Shown piece by piece: positions 17,309 through 26,374 of a DNA stretch of 64,000 bases. The stretch's first letter is position 1, and each line of letters opens with the position of its first letter. This DNA is from Notoacmeibacter marinus (GTDB lineage: Bacteria; Pseudomonadota; Alphaproteobacteria; Rhizobiales; Rhizobiaceae), in NCBI RefSeq assembly GCF_002238045.1, contig NZ_NBYO01000001.1:620001-684000 (forward strand). The letters run 5' to 3'. A program made the translations under genes and the position numbers. Under the pieces are notes generated by a model. The model did no database searches and was not told the origin of the DNA. It saw only the letters and a program-made list of their open reading frames with translations.

Positions 17309-17893
17309 TCAGAACTTGTACGACACGCGCGCACGCACCGTATGGAGATCGACATCGGCGTCGGTGTCGTCGAACTCACCGAAATTGTGGTACATGTAGT
17401 CGGAACCAACGACGATATTGTCAGTGGCAGCAAAGTCCAGCCCGGCTCCGACTTCCAGAGCGCCATCGCTCACATCGCCATCCGTATCGCTGTCACCCCA
17501 GGCATGGGCGTAACCGACCGTACCGCTGATGAGAACGCGGTCGACAGCGACACCGGCCTTCAGCTTGGCGCGAGCGATCACGTCGATGTCGAGATCTTCC
17601 CCGTCAATGCCACTGGCGTCGACATCGAACTCCGGACCGACGACGAAAGAACCGTACTGCATCAGGTAACCAGCGTGGACACCGCCGACAATGCCGCTCG
17701 GATCGTCGCCCGGATCGGCTTCGGCAAAGCCGTAACCGACCTGTGCACCGGCATAGCCACCGTCCCAGCCGAAGCGCTCCGGCGCGACGTCATAGGCCGG
17801 CGCGGGCGTCGGTGCGGAATAATCGATGGCGTCGGCAGCCATAACAGGCGTTGCCATTAAGGCGAACGCCGTGGTTGCGAGAAGAATCTTCAT
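17309..17893 (-). CDS. Omp25-like outer-membrane beta-barrel protein
   Basis: A 194-residue outer-membrane protein of the Omp25/Omp31 and RopB class common in rhizobia and Brucella. It has a signal peptide of 19 residues ending VMA-A, followed by a short proline-rich linker, then alternating amphipathic strands (GWDGGYAGAQVGYGFAE, SFVVGPEFDVDASG, VIARAKLKAGVAV, LEVGAGLDFAATDNIVVGSDYMYH). It ends in YKF, the terminal aromatic signature for BAM-mediated insertion. The barrel has about eight strands and an acidic character from many Asp residues in loops. It is a single gene with its own terminator, and is probably abundant. Related proteins bind LPS or stabilise the envelope. Confidence 0.88.
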   Translation of the reverse strand: MKILLATTAFALMATPVMAADAIDYSAPTPAPAYDVAPERFGWDGGYAGAQVGYGFAEADPGDDPSGIVGGVHAGYLMQYGSFVVGPEFDVDASGIDGEDLDIDVIARAKLKAGVAVDRVLISGTVGYAHAWGDSDTDGDVSDGALEVGAGLDFAATDNIVVGSDYMYHNFGEFDDTDADVDLHTVRARVSYKF

Positions 17894-18134
17894 TTGGGGA
17901 CCTCGTTACTCGTTTACGCTTACTCAAAAAGCGACGACCGATCGTCGCGGCGTGACGGGATAATGGGCCGCAATGGCGAACCGTTCCAGCCCATTGCGCA
18001 AGTAAAAGATCGAAGAGGCGGGATGGGCAGACCGGAACGATCGGCAAATGCTAAAAAACCTAAAGTTTTAAATGGTTTGTAGCATTAAACCTTTGTTCAC
18101 CATCAATAATCTTTGTCGCTGGCGGCATCTTCGC

Positions 18135-18166
18135 TAAAGAAAAAGCGGCCCGCAGAGGCCGCTTTT
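18135..18166 (-). terminator. Rho-independent terminator of the hrcA-grpE unit
   Basis: Stem AAAGCGGCC / GGCCGCTTT around CGCAGA, followed on the minus strand by TTTTTCTTT. It lies just past the grpE stop. The plus strand also has four T after the hairpin, so it may act both ways. Confidence 0.88.
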
Positions 18167-18189
18167 CAAGGTAAATACGGGATTAACGA

Positions 18190-18852
18190 TCAGGCATCGC
18201 GCGTCGCCATCTCGTCAGGCGGGCCTGGCTCGGCACTATCCTCCTGACCGGATCCTGTGTCGCCTGCAGGCGCTGCTTTCGGACCGCCCTTCGAAACGCC
18301 GACCATGGCCGGGCGCAGAACGCGCTCGCCAATGCGGTAACCGGCTTGAACGACCTGCACGACCGTATTGTTGGGCATGTCGGGATTGGGCACTTCGAAC
18401 ATCGCCTGATGGAAGTTCGGGTCGAAACGTTCGCCTTCCGGCTCCAGCTTGACGACACCGTGGCGCTGCAACGCGCCATGCATGGATTTCTGCGTCAGTT
18501 CCACGCCCTCGATCAGCGCGGCAAAACCAGGATCGCCATTTTTGCGGGCGTCCTCAGGAATCGCTTCCAGCGCACGGGTCAGATTGTCCGCGACGCCCAG
18601 CATGTCGCGGGCGAAATTGGCGATGGAGAAGCTCTTGGCATCGGCGACCTCCCGCTGCGAACGGCGGCGAACATTCTCCGCCTCGGCTGCGGTGCGAAGC
18701 AGCTTGTCGCGCAGTTCCTCGACTTCCTTGCCAAGTTCCATCAGCGCGGCGTTGGCCTGTTCGGCCTGATCGGCGGTGTATTCGCCGGAAGCGTCGGGCT
18801 TCGCGCCGTTCGCCTCGTCCATGGCTTCGATGGGATTGTCTTCGGCGTTCAT
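18190..18852 (-). CDS. grpE: Nucleotide exchange factor GrpE
   Basis: A 220-residue co-chaperone that releases ADP from DnaK. The N-terminal acidic region ([19 protein letters not shown]) is followed by a long coiled coil at about 30-95 ([35 protein letters not shown]) and the C-terminal beta domain ([46 protein letters not shown]). ATG 18852 follows GAGGAT; the frame extending to 18975 has no GrpE likeness. It lies 137 bases after hrcA in the same orientation, the conserved hrcA-grpE pair, and ends with a terminator. Its partner dnaK is 40 kb away at 58.6 kb. Confidence 0.96.
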   Translation of the reverse strand: MNAEDNPIEAMDEANGAKPDASGEYTADQAEQANAALMELGKEVEELRDKLLRTAAEAENVRRRSQREVADAKSFSIANFARDMLGVADNLTRALEAIPEDARKNGDPGFAALIEGVELTQKSMHGALQRHGVVKLEPEGERFDPNFHQAMFEVPNPDMPNNTVVQVVQAGYRIGERVLRPAMVGVSKGGPKAAPAGDTGSGQEDSAEPGPPDEMATRDA

Positions 18853-18989
18853 CGATCCTCGTTCCATTCTGCGGCGGTCCATGCGACCGCTTTGATGTGT
18901 CGTGCCCGATATCGAGACAGCGGGCCCGCAAATCAACCCCTTACGCAAGGAATAGAGAAATGCCCTTACCGGCAACAGGCTGCGGGCAT

Positions 18990-20081
18990 TCAGCTGCGCG
19001 AAAGCATCTTGCTGATGACTTGGGCCGTATAGTCTACGACCGGTACGACCTGCCGGTAGTTCAGCCGCGTTGGTCCGATCACCCCAAGCGCGCCGACGAC
19101 CCGGTTGGCGCCATCGCGATAGGGCGCGACGACCAGCGACGAACCGGACAGCGAGAACAGGCGGTTCTCGGAGCCGATGAAGATGCGCACACCCGACCCT
19201 TCTTCCGCCAGATCGAGAAGCTGAACCAGATTCTCCTTGCGCTCCAGATCGTCGAACAGATGGCGCATGATCGAAAGGTCGTGCTCGTCCTGCAGGGTGC
19301 CCAGCAGATTGGAGCGGCCACGCACGATCAGGCGGGTGCCGTCGTCCTGGCCCTCGCCCCAGATGGCCAGCCCGCGGCGCACCAGATCGGCCGACAGGCT
19401 GTCGATCTCCTGGCGCATCTCTTCCAGCCGCAACGTCATCTCTTCACGGGCTTCGGCCAGGGTGCGACCACGAACATTGTGATTCAGGAAGTTGGCTGCT
19501 TCTGTCAGTTGGCTCGGCGTCACGCCTGCCGGCAGATCGACGATCCGGTTTTCGACCTCGCCACCTTCGGCAACGAGGATCGCCAGCGCCTTGCCCGGCT
19601 CCAGCATCACGAATTCGACGTGCTTGAGCGCGATTTCCGCCTTGCCGGCGACCACGAGGCCTGCGCCATGAGTCAAACCGGACAGAAGCTGGCTCGCTTC
19701 CGTCAGCATGGAATCCATGGTGGCGTTGCGGCCTGCATCCAGCACCTGCCGGTCGATGGACTGGCGATCCTCCTCGCCAAGACCGCCCAGTTCCATGAAA
19801 GCGTCGACGAAAAAGCGAAGCCCGCCCTCGGTCGGCATCCGCCCGGCGGATGTGTGCGGCGAATAGATAAGGCCGAGATATTCCAGATCGCTCATCACAT
19901 TGCGGACGGTGGCCGCCGACAGCGCATTGGGCAGCATCCGCGCAAGATTGCGGCTGCCGAGCGGCTCGCCGGTATCGAGATAGGACTCCACGATCAGTCG
20001 GAAGATTTCACGCGAGCGCCCGTCCAGACCGCCGCCTGAAGCGTCGTCAGCGATGTTGAGAACGGGTCGTCGAGGCGCCAT
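18990..20081 (-). CDS. hrcA: Heat-inducible transcriptional repressor HrcA
   Basis: A 363-residue repressor that binds CIRCE elements and is folded by GroESL. The N-terminal winged helix ([49 protein letters not shown]) and [17 protein letters not shown] are hallmarks, as is the C-terminal segment [27 protein letters not shown]. No CIRCE element was seen in this window, so its targets (normally groESL) lie elsewhere. ATG 20081 has no clear ribosome-binding site and lies a few bases after a CCTATAT -10-like element, so a leaderless transcript is possible. Confidence 0.96.
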   Translation of the reverse strand: MAPRRPVLNIADDASGGGLDGRSREIFRLIVESYLDTGEPLGSRNLARMLPNALSAATVRNVMSDLEYLGLIYSPHTSAGRMPTEGGLRFFVDAFMELGGLGEEDRQSIDRQVLDAGRNATMDSMLTEASQLLSGLTHGAGLVVAGKAEIALKHVEFVMLEPGKALAILVAEGGEVENRIVDLPAGVTPSQLTEAANFLNHNVRGRTLAEAREEMTLRLEEMRQEIDSLSADLVRRGLAIWGEGQDDGTRLIVRGRSNLLGTLQDEHDLSIMRHLFDDLERKENLVQLLDLAEEGSGVRIFIGSENRLFSLSGSSLVVAPYRDGANRVVGALGVIGPTRLNYRQVVPVVDYTAQVISKMLSRS

Positions 20082-20089
20082 GCCATGGA

Positions 20090-20118
20090 ATATAGGCGAG
20101 GGAGCAGCCGGGAAAAAG
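20090..20118 (-). promoter_or_regulatory. Candidate promoter immediately upstream of hrcA
   Basis: On the minus strand, CTTT at 20118-20115, 18 bases, then CCTATAT at 20096-20090. The -10 fits the heat-shock consensus CYTATNT; the -35 has one mismatch to CTTG. The spacing puts the transcription start within a few bases of the hrcA ATG. Confidence 0.35.
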
Positions 20119-20191
20119 CCGTCTTCCGCCCTTTCCCCCCTCGATCCACACCGCTAGAAGGCGCGCAACAACGAACCCAGAGGATCGATAT

Positions 20192-20911
20192 ATGCGCCCT
20201 TCCAGCCGAACGCCCGACCAGATGCGAGCCGTTTCCTTCGAACGCGGCGTCTCCAAACATGCGGAGGGCTCGTGTCTCGTCAAGTTCGGCGATACGCATG
20301 TGCTTTGTACGGCGAGCCTCGAAGAGCGGGTACCGCCATGGATGCGCAATAGCGGCAAAGGCTGGGTTACGGCGGAATACGGCATGCTGCCCCGCGCCAC
20401 GGGCGACCGCATGCGCCGCGAGGCCTCCGCCGGCAAACAGGGCGGCCGAACACTTGAAATCCAGCGCCTGATCGGCCGTTCGCTACGCGCCATCTGCAAT
20501 CTGCAGAAGCTGGGCGAAAACCAGATCACCGTCGATTGCGACGTGATCCAGGCCGATGGCGGCACCCGCACCGCATCGATCACCGGCGGATTCGTGGCCA
20601 TGATGGACTGCCTACTGTGGATGCAGGAGCGCGGCATGGTACGCGCCTCCGACGTCGCGACCGATCATGTTGCGGCGATTTCCTGCGGCCTCTACAATGG
20701 CGCTGCCGTGACCGATCTCGATTACGACGAGGATTCCTCGGCGCAGGCCGATGCCAATTTCGTGATGACCGGTTCCGGCGGGATCGTCGAGATTCAGGGC
20801 ACCGCCGAAGGCGATCCGTTTACCGAAGAACAGTTCGCGCAATTGTTCGGCCTTGCCCGCCAATCCATTGCCGAACTCGTCAAACTGCAGAAGGAGGCGC
20901 TGGCGCGCTGA
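20192..20911 (+). CDS. rph: Ribonuclease PH
   Basis: A 239-residue phosphorolytic 3'-exonuclease that trims tRNA 3' ends, acting as a hexameric ring. The start [19 protein letters not shown] is typical. Key parts are the arginine-rich substrate loop ([24 protein letters not shown]-type, here [15 protein letters not shown]), the phosphate-binding GGFVAMMDC, and the aspartates in [32 protein letters not shown] precedes the ATG. It is divergent from hrcA and only 5 bases before rdgB. The hrcA-rph-rdgB-hemW arrangement is conserved in rhizobia. Confidence 0.96.
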   Translation: MRPSSRTPDQMRAVSFERGVSKHAEGSCLVKFGDTHVLCTASLEERVPPWMRNSGKGWVTAEYGMLPRATGDRMRREASAGKQGGRTLEIQRLIGRSLRAICNLQKLGENQITVDCDVIQADGGTRTASITGGFVAMMDCLLWMQERGMVRASDVATDHVAAISCGLYNGAAVTDLDYDEDSSAQADANFVMTGSGGIVEIQGTAEGDPFTEEQFAQLFGLARQSIAELVKLQKEALAR

Positions 20912-20916
20912 AGCCG

Positions 20917-21600
20917 ATGGCCGATCCGATTGCCCTTTCGCGCGGCGACACGCTGGTTCTTGCCACACATAATGCCGGCAAGCTGGCCGAGATCACCGAT
21001 CTGCTTGCGCCCTACGACATTACGGTCAGGGGCGCGGCGGAACTCGGCCTGCCGGAACCGGAGGAAACCGGTGACACGTTCGAAAAGAACAGCGCGCTGA
21101 AGGCCCTCGCCGCGGCGGAAGCGACCGGTCATATCGCGCTTTCGGACGATAGCGGATTGTGCGTGGCCGCTCTGGGCGGCGCGCCGGGGGTCTATACCGC
21201 GGACTGGGCCGAAAAGGAGGACGGGTCGGGCCGCGACTTCGCCATGGCAATGCAGAAGGTGGAAACGGCCCTGAAAGAATCGGAGGCGAGAAGCCCGGAC
21301 GAGCGCCGCGCCCAGTTCGTTTGTATGCTTTGCCTTGCCAGTCCCGACGGGCGGACGGAATTCTTCCCCGGCATGGTCGAAGGCGCGCTGGTCTGGCCGC
21401 CACGCGGCGAAAACGGGTTCGGCTACGATCCGGTCTTTCAGCCGGAAGGCCATGACCGCACCTTCGGCGAAATGGACAAGTCGGAGAAAAAGGGTCAGAC
21501 CCGCCAGGGCGATGCGGGACGGGCCGATCTCGGTCTGTCGCACCGTGCCCGCGCCCTAACAGCCTTCCTCGCCGCCAAGCTGCCGACGCAAGCCGGATGA
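20917..21600 (+). CDS. rdgB: XTP/dITP diphosphatase (non-canonical purine NTP pyrophosphatase)
   Basis: A 227-residue house-cleaning enzyme that hydrolyses dITP, dITP-like and XTP to monophosphates. Family motifs are [12 protein letters not shown] at the N-terminus, [14 protein letters not shown], the catalytic [21 protein letters not shown] and the substrate loop [11 protein letters not shown]. The C-terminal LSHRARAL is usual. Between the usual FGEM and SHRARA lies a lysine/glycine-rich 16-residue stretch; some variation is normal there. ATG 20917 is chosen because the frame continues upstream over rph. Its stop overlaps the hemW start by 4 bases (ATGA), indicating translational coupling. 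Confidence 0.94.
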   Translation: MADPIALSRGDTLVLATHNAGKLAEITDLLAPYDITVRGAAELGLPEPEETGDTFEKNSALKALAAAEATGHIALSDDSGLCVAALGGAPGVYTADWAEKEDGSGRDFAMAMQKVETALKESEARSPDERRAQFVCMLCLASPDGRTEFFPGMVEGALVWPPRGENGFGYDPVFQPEGHDRTFGEMDKSEKKGQTRQGDAGRADLGLSHRARALTAFLAAKLPTQAG

Positions 21601-22799
21601 GCGCGTCCGCCGATCTTGCCTTGCGCACACCTTCGCCGATCAATGGCGACGATGGCGCGCCCGGCTTCGGCATCTATCTGCATTGGCCGTTCTGTGCGGC
21701 CAAATGCCCCTATTGCGACTTCAACAGCCATGTCCGCCATGCGCCGCCCGATCAGGCGCGCTTCGCCGCCGCTTTTGCGCGTGAGCTTGCCACCATGCGG
21801 GAGGCAACCGGCCCGCGGGAGGTGACATCGGTTTTCATCGGCGGGGGCACGCCCTCGCTGATGGCGGTGGAAACCGTCGCGGCCGTTCTGGAGGCGGCGG
21901 ACCGCCAATACGGGCTGCCGGACGGCATCGAAATCACCATGGAGGCCAATCCGCAAAGCGCCGAGGCGGACCGCTTCGCCGGCTATCGCGCCACGGGTGT
22001 GAACCGGCTGTCGCTCGGCGTGCAGAGTCTCATCGACACCGATCTGCGGTTTCTCGGCCGTCTGCACGACGTCACCGAAGCGCGAGCGGCCATTGAACTG
22101 GCGCGCACCATTTTTCCGCGCCTTTCCTTCGACCTGATCTATGCTCGCCCCGGCCAGACGCTGGAAGGCTGGACGACGGAGCTGAACGCGGCAATCGATC
22201 TGGCTGCCGATCATTTGTCGCTCTACCAGCTCACCATCGAGGACGGCACCGCCTTCAAGCGTCTTCACGACGCCAGGAAGTTCCGGCTGCCGGAGGACGG
22301 GCTCGCCGCCGATCTCTACGCCCTCACCCAGGAAATCACGACCACGCGCGGGCTGCCGGCCTATGAGGTGTCCAACCACGCCATGCCTGGCGCGGAGAGC
22401 CGGCACAACCTGACCTATTGGCGCTATGGCGAATATGTCGGCGTCGGACCCGGCGCCCATGGCCGGTTCCGTTTCGAGAACGGCCGCCGCGTGACCATGG
22501 CCGAACGCCATCCCGAACGCTGGCTGGAGCAGGTCGAGCGCGTTGGGCACGGCACCGCCGAGATCGAACAGCTGACCGAATACGAACAGGCCGACGAGAT
22601 GCTGCTGATGGGCCTGCGGCTGACCGAGGGGCTGGATCTGGCCTGTTATGAAGCGATCGCCGGGCGGGATCTCGCGCCCGAAAGGCTGACGCTGCTGATC
22701 GACGAAGGCTTCGTCGAGCCGCTCGGCAACAGCCGAATCCGCGCCACCCGCGCCGGCATGGTGGTCCTTGACGCGGTGGTTGCCGATCTGGCGGCGTGA
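21597..22799 (+). CDS. hemW: Heme chaperone HemW (coproporphyrinogen oxidase-like radical SAM protein)
   Basis: A 400-residue radical-SAM protein. The cluster motif C33-x3-C37-x2-C40 ([17 protein letters not shown]) is intact. [37 protein letters not shown] and the C-terminal HemN-type domain follow. It lacks the extra N-terminal cysteine region of true oxygen-independent HemN. With 400 residues it therefore fits HemW, which binds heme and transfers it to respiratory proteins. It overlaps the rdgB stop by 4 bases. The rph-rdgB-hemW linkage favours HemW rather than HemN. Confidence 0.92.
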   Translation: MSASADLALRTPSPINGDDGAPGFGIYLHWPFCAAKCPYCDFNSHVRHAPPDQARFAAAFARELATMREATGPREVTSVFIGGGTPSLMAVETVAAVLEAADRQYGLPDGIEITMEANPQSAEADRFAGYRATGVNRLSLGVQSLIDTDLRFLGRLHDVTEARAAIELARTIFPRLSFDLIYARPGQTLEGWTTELNAAIDLAADHLSLYQLTIEDGTAFKRLHDARKFRLPEDGLAADLYALTQEITTTRGLPAYEVSNHAMPGAESRHNLTYWRYGEYVGVGPGAHGRFRFENGRRVTMAERHPERWLEQVERVGHGTAEIEQLTEYEQADEMLLMGLRLTEGLDLACYEAIAGRDLAPERLTLLIDEGFVEPLGNSRIRATRAGMVVLDAVVADLAA

Positions 22800-22839
22800 T
22801 GGCGATTGCCTCCATCGCATCGCTTTGCGACAAGCAGTC

Positions 22840-23772
22840 ATGAGCAATGCCCAAATCAGGGCCGATGCCGGTCCTAACCCGAAAGACAGCCGTCGCTACC
22901 TGATCGGCGGGCACAGCTTCTCTGCCCCGCTCCTGCCGGCTGCGCTGCATCTGGTGGCGACGCCCATCGGCAATCTGTCCGACATCACGATCCGGGCGCT
23001 GGAAGTGCTTGCCGCGGCGGACATCATCGCCTGTGAAGACACCCGCACCAGCCGCGTGCTGCTGCAACGCTACGGCATCACCGGAAAGCTTGCCGCCTAT
23101 CACGAACACAATGCGGCAAGCGCCGGGGCGAAGCTGATCGCCGCGATTGCGGACGGGCAAAGCGTCGCGCTGATCTCGGATGCCGGCACGCCGCTTCTGT
23201 CCGATCCCGGCTACCGGCTCGTCGACGAAGCGGTGGAGGCGGGCATTGCCATCGTGCCGATTCCGGGCCCATCCGCTGCTCTGGCGGCGCTGACCGCCTC
23301 GGGCCTGCCAACTGATGCCTTCTTCTTCGCCGGGTTCCTGCCTTCGAAGGCCAAGGCCCGCGCCGACCGGCTGGCGGAGATCGCCGCCATTCCCGGCAGT
23401 CTCGTCGTCTACGAATCGCCGCGTCGCCTATCGGAAAGTCTCGCGACCATGACCGAAGCATTGGGCGGCGACCGGCCAGCCTGTGTCGGCCGCGAATTGA
23501 CCAAGACGTTCGAGGAATTTCGGCGCGGCTCGCTCGCACACCTTGCCGGGCATTACGCCGAAGCCGGTGCACCGAAAGGCGAATGCGTGGTCTGCGTCGG
23601 CCCGCCCCTGCCGGTCGCTGCGCCGGAGGGAGAGGTGCTGGACACCCTGCTGCGCGACCTCTCCGACGAATTGCCGGCGGGTAAGGCGGCCGCCGAAGCG
23701 GCGCGGCAGACCGGCCTTGCCAAAAGCGATCTCTACAAGCGGATCGTCGAACTGAAGGCCGGCAATGGCTAG
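22840..23772 (+). CDS. rsmI: 16S rRNA (cytidine1402-2'-O)-methyltransferase
   Basis: A 310-residue SAM-dependent methyltransferase of the tetrapyrrole-methylase fold. It methylates the ribose of C1402 in the 16S decoding centre, where RsmH methylates the base. Motifs are LVATPIGNLSDITIRALEVL, ACEDTRTSRVLL, ISDAGTPLLSDPGYRLV and PGPSAALAALTASGL. An N-terminal extension of about 35 residues precedes the conserved start, so the true initiator might lie downstream of 22840. Its stop overlaps yraN by 8 bases. The rsmI-yraN pairing is common in proteobacteria. Confidence 0.93.
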   Translation: MSNAQIRADAGPNPKDSRRYLIGGHSFSAPLLPAALHLVATPIGNLSDITIRALEVLAAADIIACEDTRTSRVLLQRYGITGKLAAYHEHNAASAGAKLIAAIADGQSVALISDAGTPLLSDPGYRLVDEAVEAGIAIVPIPGPSAALAALTASGLPTDAFFFAGFLPSKAKARADRLAEIAAIPGSLVVYESPRRLSESLATMTEALGGDRPACVGRELTKTFEEFRRGSLAHLAGHYAEAGAPKGECVVCVGPPLPVAAPEGEVLDTLLRDLSDELPAGKAAAEAARQTGLAKSDLYKRIVELKAGNG

Positions 23773-24148
23773 GGCGCGGCAACGCCATGGGTTGAAGGCG
23801 AAAAGAGGTTTCCTAAAGCGCGGCGCGCGCGGCGAGACGCTGGCGGCCTGGTTCCTACGCCTGAAGGGCTACCGCATTCTCGGCCGCAATGTCCGCACGC
23901 CGCTCGGCGAGATCGACATCGTCGCCAAACGCGGCGACGTGATCGCCATCGTCGAAGTCAAGGCGCGGCCGACACTGTACGAGGCAATGGAGGCCGTGAC
24001 ACCGACCGCTCAGCGCCGGATCGCCAACGCTGCCGACCTTTGGCTTGCCAAACGGCGCGACGCCCGGAAGCTGTCGATCCGCTTCGATATTATCGCGGTG
24101 GTCGGGCGGAGATGGCCCATTCACATCCAGAATGCATGGCATGGTTGA
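23765..24148 (+). CDS. YraN/UPF0102-family endonuclease-like protein
   Basis: A 127-residue protein of the UPF0102 (YraN) family with a restriction-endonuclease-like fold. The motif GARGETLAAWFLRLKGYRILGRNVRTPLGEIDIVAKRGDVIAIVEVKAR contains the PD-(D/E)xK-type residues (E-I-D then E-V-K). The C-terminal part RFDIIAVVG is also usual. It overlaps the rsmI stop by 8 bases, suggesting coupling. In many rhizobia gshB follows yraN; here an AT-rich intergenic region follows instead. The biological substrate is not established. Confidence 0.88.
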   Translation: MARARQRHGLKAKRGFLKRGARGETLAAWFLRLKGYRILGRNVRTPLGEIDIVAKRGDVIAIVEVKARPTLYEAMEAVTPTAQRRIANAADLWLAKRRDARKLSIRFDIIAVVGRRWPIHIQNAWHG

Positions 24149-24443
24149 TTTAGATATTAGTAAAATTGATACCCGATCCGCGAAGAGCGTTGAAAAATAC
24201 GCTAATCGATTATATTTGTTGCCAAAGTGTGGATCGTCTGTGGATAAGCAAAGGCCCATCTGCGGTTGATTCCGGTGGATCGCATCGATTGACCGAACTT
24301 TTCGTTCACCCAATAAGCTCCTCCTGTTCACCCGTGAAACCGCGTTGCGACCCCACTTTGCCTATGGCACAAGCTCGGCCCATGACATCTGTTCCGCCTG
24401 GTAACAAATCGCGGCGCGGCAACAACGTTCGAGGCATGGCATC
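24149..24443. other. AT-rich intergenic region with DnaA-box-like sites
   Basis: A 295-base non-coding stretch, notably AT-rich in its first 80 bases against a GC-rich genome. It holds a perfect DnaA box (TGTGGATAA, 24239-24247), two near-matches (TGTGGATCG at 24228-24236 and GGTGGATCG at 24274-24282) and a direct repeat GTTCACCC at 24304-24311 and 24326-24333. No convincing ORF is present. It could be a DnaA-regulated promoter region or an origin-like element; neither is shown. Confidence 0.5.
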
Positions 24444-25520
24444 ATGAGCGCGCGCGATACCAATCGGCGAAAACGAAACCCGGCGCGCGGGCCAGTTGGT
24501 TCCAAGTCTGATCCGGAGAGGAAGGCGAGCCGCCAACGCAGAAACGACGATTCCTCAGCGGCGAAGAAGCCCGACGCGACCATGCAGCCTCACCTTCCCC
24601 GACCGCCGGGCAATCTGCCTGCCGAGACACTGCCGCTCATTCTCGAAGTGAAAGGCGATACTGACTACGCGCTGCTGGATTCGGGCGACGGGCAGAAGCT
24701 GGAGCGATACGGCCCCTACCGCATCGTCCGCCCGGAGGGACAGGCGCTTTGGAGGCCGGCATTGCGGCAGGCCGAATGGGATGCAGCAAACGCCATCTTC
24801 ACCGGCGACACCGATGAGGAAGGCATGGGGCGCTGGCGCTTTCCGAAGATGCCTCTTGGCGAGACCTGGCCGATGAAACATGACGGGATCGATTTTCTCG
24901 GCCGCTTCACCTCCTTCCGCCATGTCGGCGTCTTTCCCGAACAGGCGACGCATTGGCGACATATGGCCGGGCTCATCGAGAACGCCGGCCGGCCGATCAA
25001 GGTGCTGAACCTCTTCGGCTATACCGGCCTGGCATCGCTCGTCGCCGCACGCGCCGGAGCGGAAGTCACCCATGTCGACGCCAGCAGGAAGGCGGTTGGC
25101 TGGGCGCGCGAGAACCAGCTTCTGGCGGGACTGGACGACAAACCGATCCGCTGGATCGTCGAGGACGCCATGAAATTCGTCGAGCGCGAGGGCCGGCGTG
25201 GCAACAGCTATGACATCGTCCTGCTCGATCCGCCCGCTTTCGGACGCGGGCCAAAGGGCGAAGTCTGGCAATTGTTCGAGAGCCTGCCCGCCATGGTCGC
25301 CGGATGCCGGGCGATCCTCTCGGACAAACCGCTTGCGATGGTCCTGACCGCCTATTCGATCCGCGCCTCCTTCTACGCGATCCATGCCCTGATGCGCGAG
25401 CGGATGGCCGGCATGGGCGGACGCGTCGAATCCGGCGAACTCATCATCCGCGAACACGGTGAGGATGCCGGCGGACGGGCCATCTCGACCTCGCTGTTCT
25501 CCCGATGGGTGCCGGCATGA
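24444..25520 (+). CDS. Class I SAM-dependent (RlmI-like) methyltransferase
   Basis: A 358-residue methyltransferase of the RlmI/RlmK-like SAM family. Motif I is NLFGYTGLASLVAARAGAEVTHVDAS, and the catalytic/substrate loop is LLDPPAFGRGPKGEVW, the NPPF-type motif of base N- or C-methyltransferases. ILFAEQ-like text (VGVFPEQATHWRHM) precedes it. The first 46 residues are basic and low-complexity, and an alternative start ATG 24582 would remove them. The stop overlaps the next gene's start by 4 bases (ATGA). An rRNA substrate is inferred from the family. Confidence 0.85.
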   Translation: MSARDTNRRKRNPARGPVGSKSDPERKASRQRRNDDSSAAKKPDATMQPHLPRPPGNLPAETLPLILEVKGDTDYALLDSGDGQKLERYGPYRIVRPEGQALWRPALRQAEWDAANAIFTGDTDEEGMGRWRFPKMPLGETWPMKHDGIDFLGRFTSFRHVGVFPEQATHWRHMAGLIENAGRPIKVLNLFGYTGLASLVAARAGAEVTHVDASRKAVGWARENQLLAGLDDKPIRWIVEDAMKFVEREGRRGNSYDIVLLDPPAFGRGPKGEVWQLFESLPAMVAGCRAILSDKPLAMVLTAYSIRASFYAIHALMRERMAGMGGRVESGELIIREHGEDAGGRAISTSLFSRWVPA

Positions 25521-26374
25521 ACGAGGCGGCGAAGGGGCCGGGCCGGCCGGGGCGCGTCAAGGAGATCACGGCGCTCACCAATCCGACGATCAAGGCGATC
25601 CGGGGCCTCGACCGCAAGCGCAACCGCGAGGCGGAGAACAGCTTCCTCGCCGAAGGGCAGAAGCTGGTGATCGATGCGCTCGATCTCGGCTGGACGGTCA
25701 AGACCCTGATCTACGCCAAGAATGCGCGCGACCATGCCGGCGTCGCCGATCTGGCCGCCAGGGTCGTGGCGCGGGGCGGCGACGTGCTGGAAGTCTCCGA
25801 AAAGGTGCTTGGCGCGATCACCCGGCGCGACAATCCGCAAATGGTAGTGGGCGTCTTTGCCATCAAATGGGTCAACCCGGATAAGTTGCCGCGCGACGAC
25901 GACACGGTGTGCGTGGTTCTCGACCGGGTGCGCGATCCCGGCAATCTCGGCACGATCATCCGAACCGCCGATGCGGCGGGCGCAGCGGGCGTCATCCTCG
26001 TCGGCGACTGCGTCGATCCGTTTTCCATCGAGACGGTCCGCGCGACCATGGGCTCGCTTTTCGCCGTGCCCGTCGCGCGGATGAGCGAAGAGGCGTTTCT
26101 GTCGTTCCGGAACGACTGGCCCGGCAAGCTGATCGGCACGCATCTGGAGGGATCGGTCGATTACCGCACCATTGGCTGGGCGGAGAGCGAGCCGCTGCTT
26201 CTGCTTATGGGCAATGAAAGCCAAGGGCTTCCCGATACGCTGGCGAAAAGCTGCGACATACTGGCGCGTATCCCGCAGGCCGGGCGGGCCGACAGTCTCA
26301 ATCTCGCCGTCGCGACCGGGCTGATGCTGTTCGAGGCGCGTCGCCACGGCCTTTCCATCGAGGATCACCCATGA
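25517..26374 (+). CDS. TrmH/SpoU-family RNA 2'-O-methyltransferase
   Basis: A 285-residue SPOUT methyltransferase. The N-terminal substrate-binding domain (EITALTNPTIKAIRGLDRKRNREAENSFLAEGQKLVIDAL) is followed by the knotted domain, with motif 1 DRVRDPGNLGTIIRTADAAGA, motif 2 LLMGNESQGLP and motif 3 IPQAGRADSLNLAVATGLMLFEA. The catalytic arginine is in motif 1. It is close to rhizobial RNA methyltransferases of the RlmB/TrmH type; the exact site is not predictable. ATG 25517 overlaps the upstream stop by 4 bases and its own stop overlaps lspA by 4, so the three genes form a tight operon. Confidence 0.92.
   Translation: MNEAAKGPGRPGRVKEITALTNPTIKAIRGLDRKRNREAENSFLAEGQKLVIDALDLGWTVKTLIYAKNARDHAGVADLAARVVARGGDVLEVSEKVLGAITRRDNPQMVVGVFAIKWVNPDKLPRDDDTVCVVLDRVRDPGNLGTIIRTADAAGAAGVILVGDCVDPFSIETVRATMGSLFAVPVARMSEEAFLSFRNDWPGKLIGTHLEGSVDYRTIGWAESEPLLLLMGNESQGLPDTLAKSCDILARIPQAGRADSLNLAVATGLMLFEARRHGLSIEDHP

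Noticed and set aside
17970-17997. GCAATGG / CCATTGC inverted repeat upstream of the Omp25-like gene
   Set aside because: Arms of only 7 bases with a 14-base loop; this is expected by chance and no other signal supports it.
18990-20191. Search for a CIRCE element near hrcA and grpE
   Set aside because: No TTAGCACTC-N9-GAGTGCTAA-like sequence was seen; the HrcA target is probably groESL outside the window.
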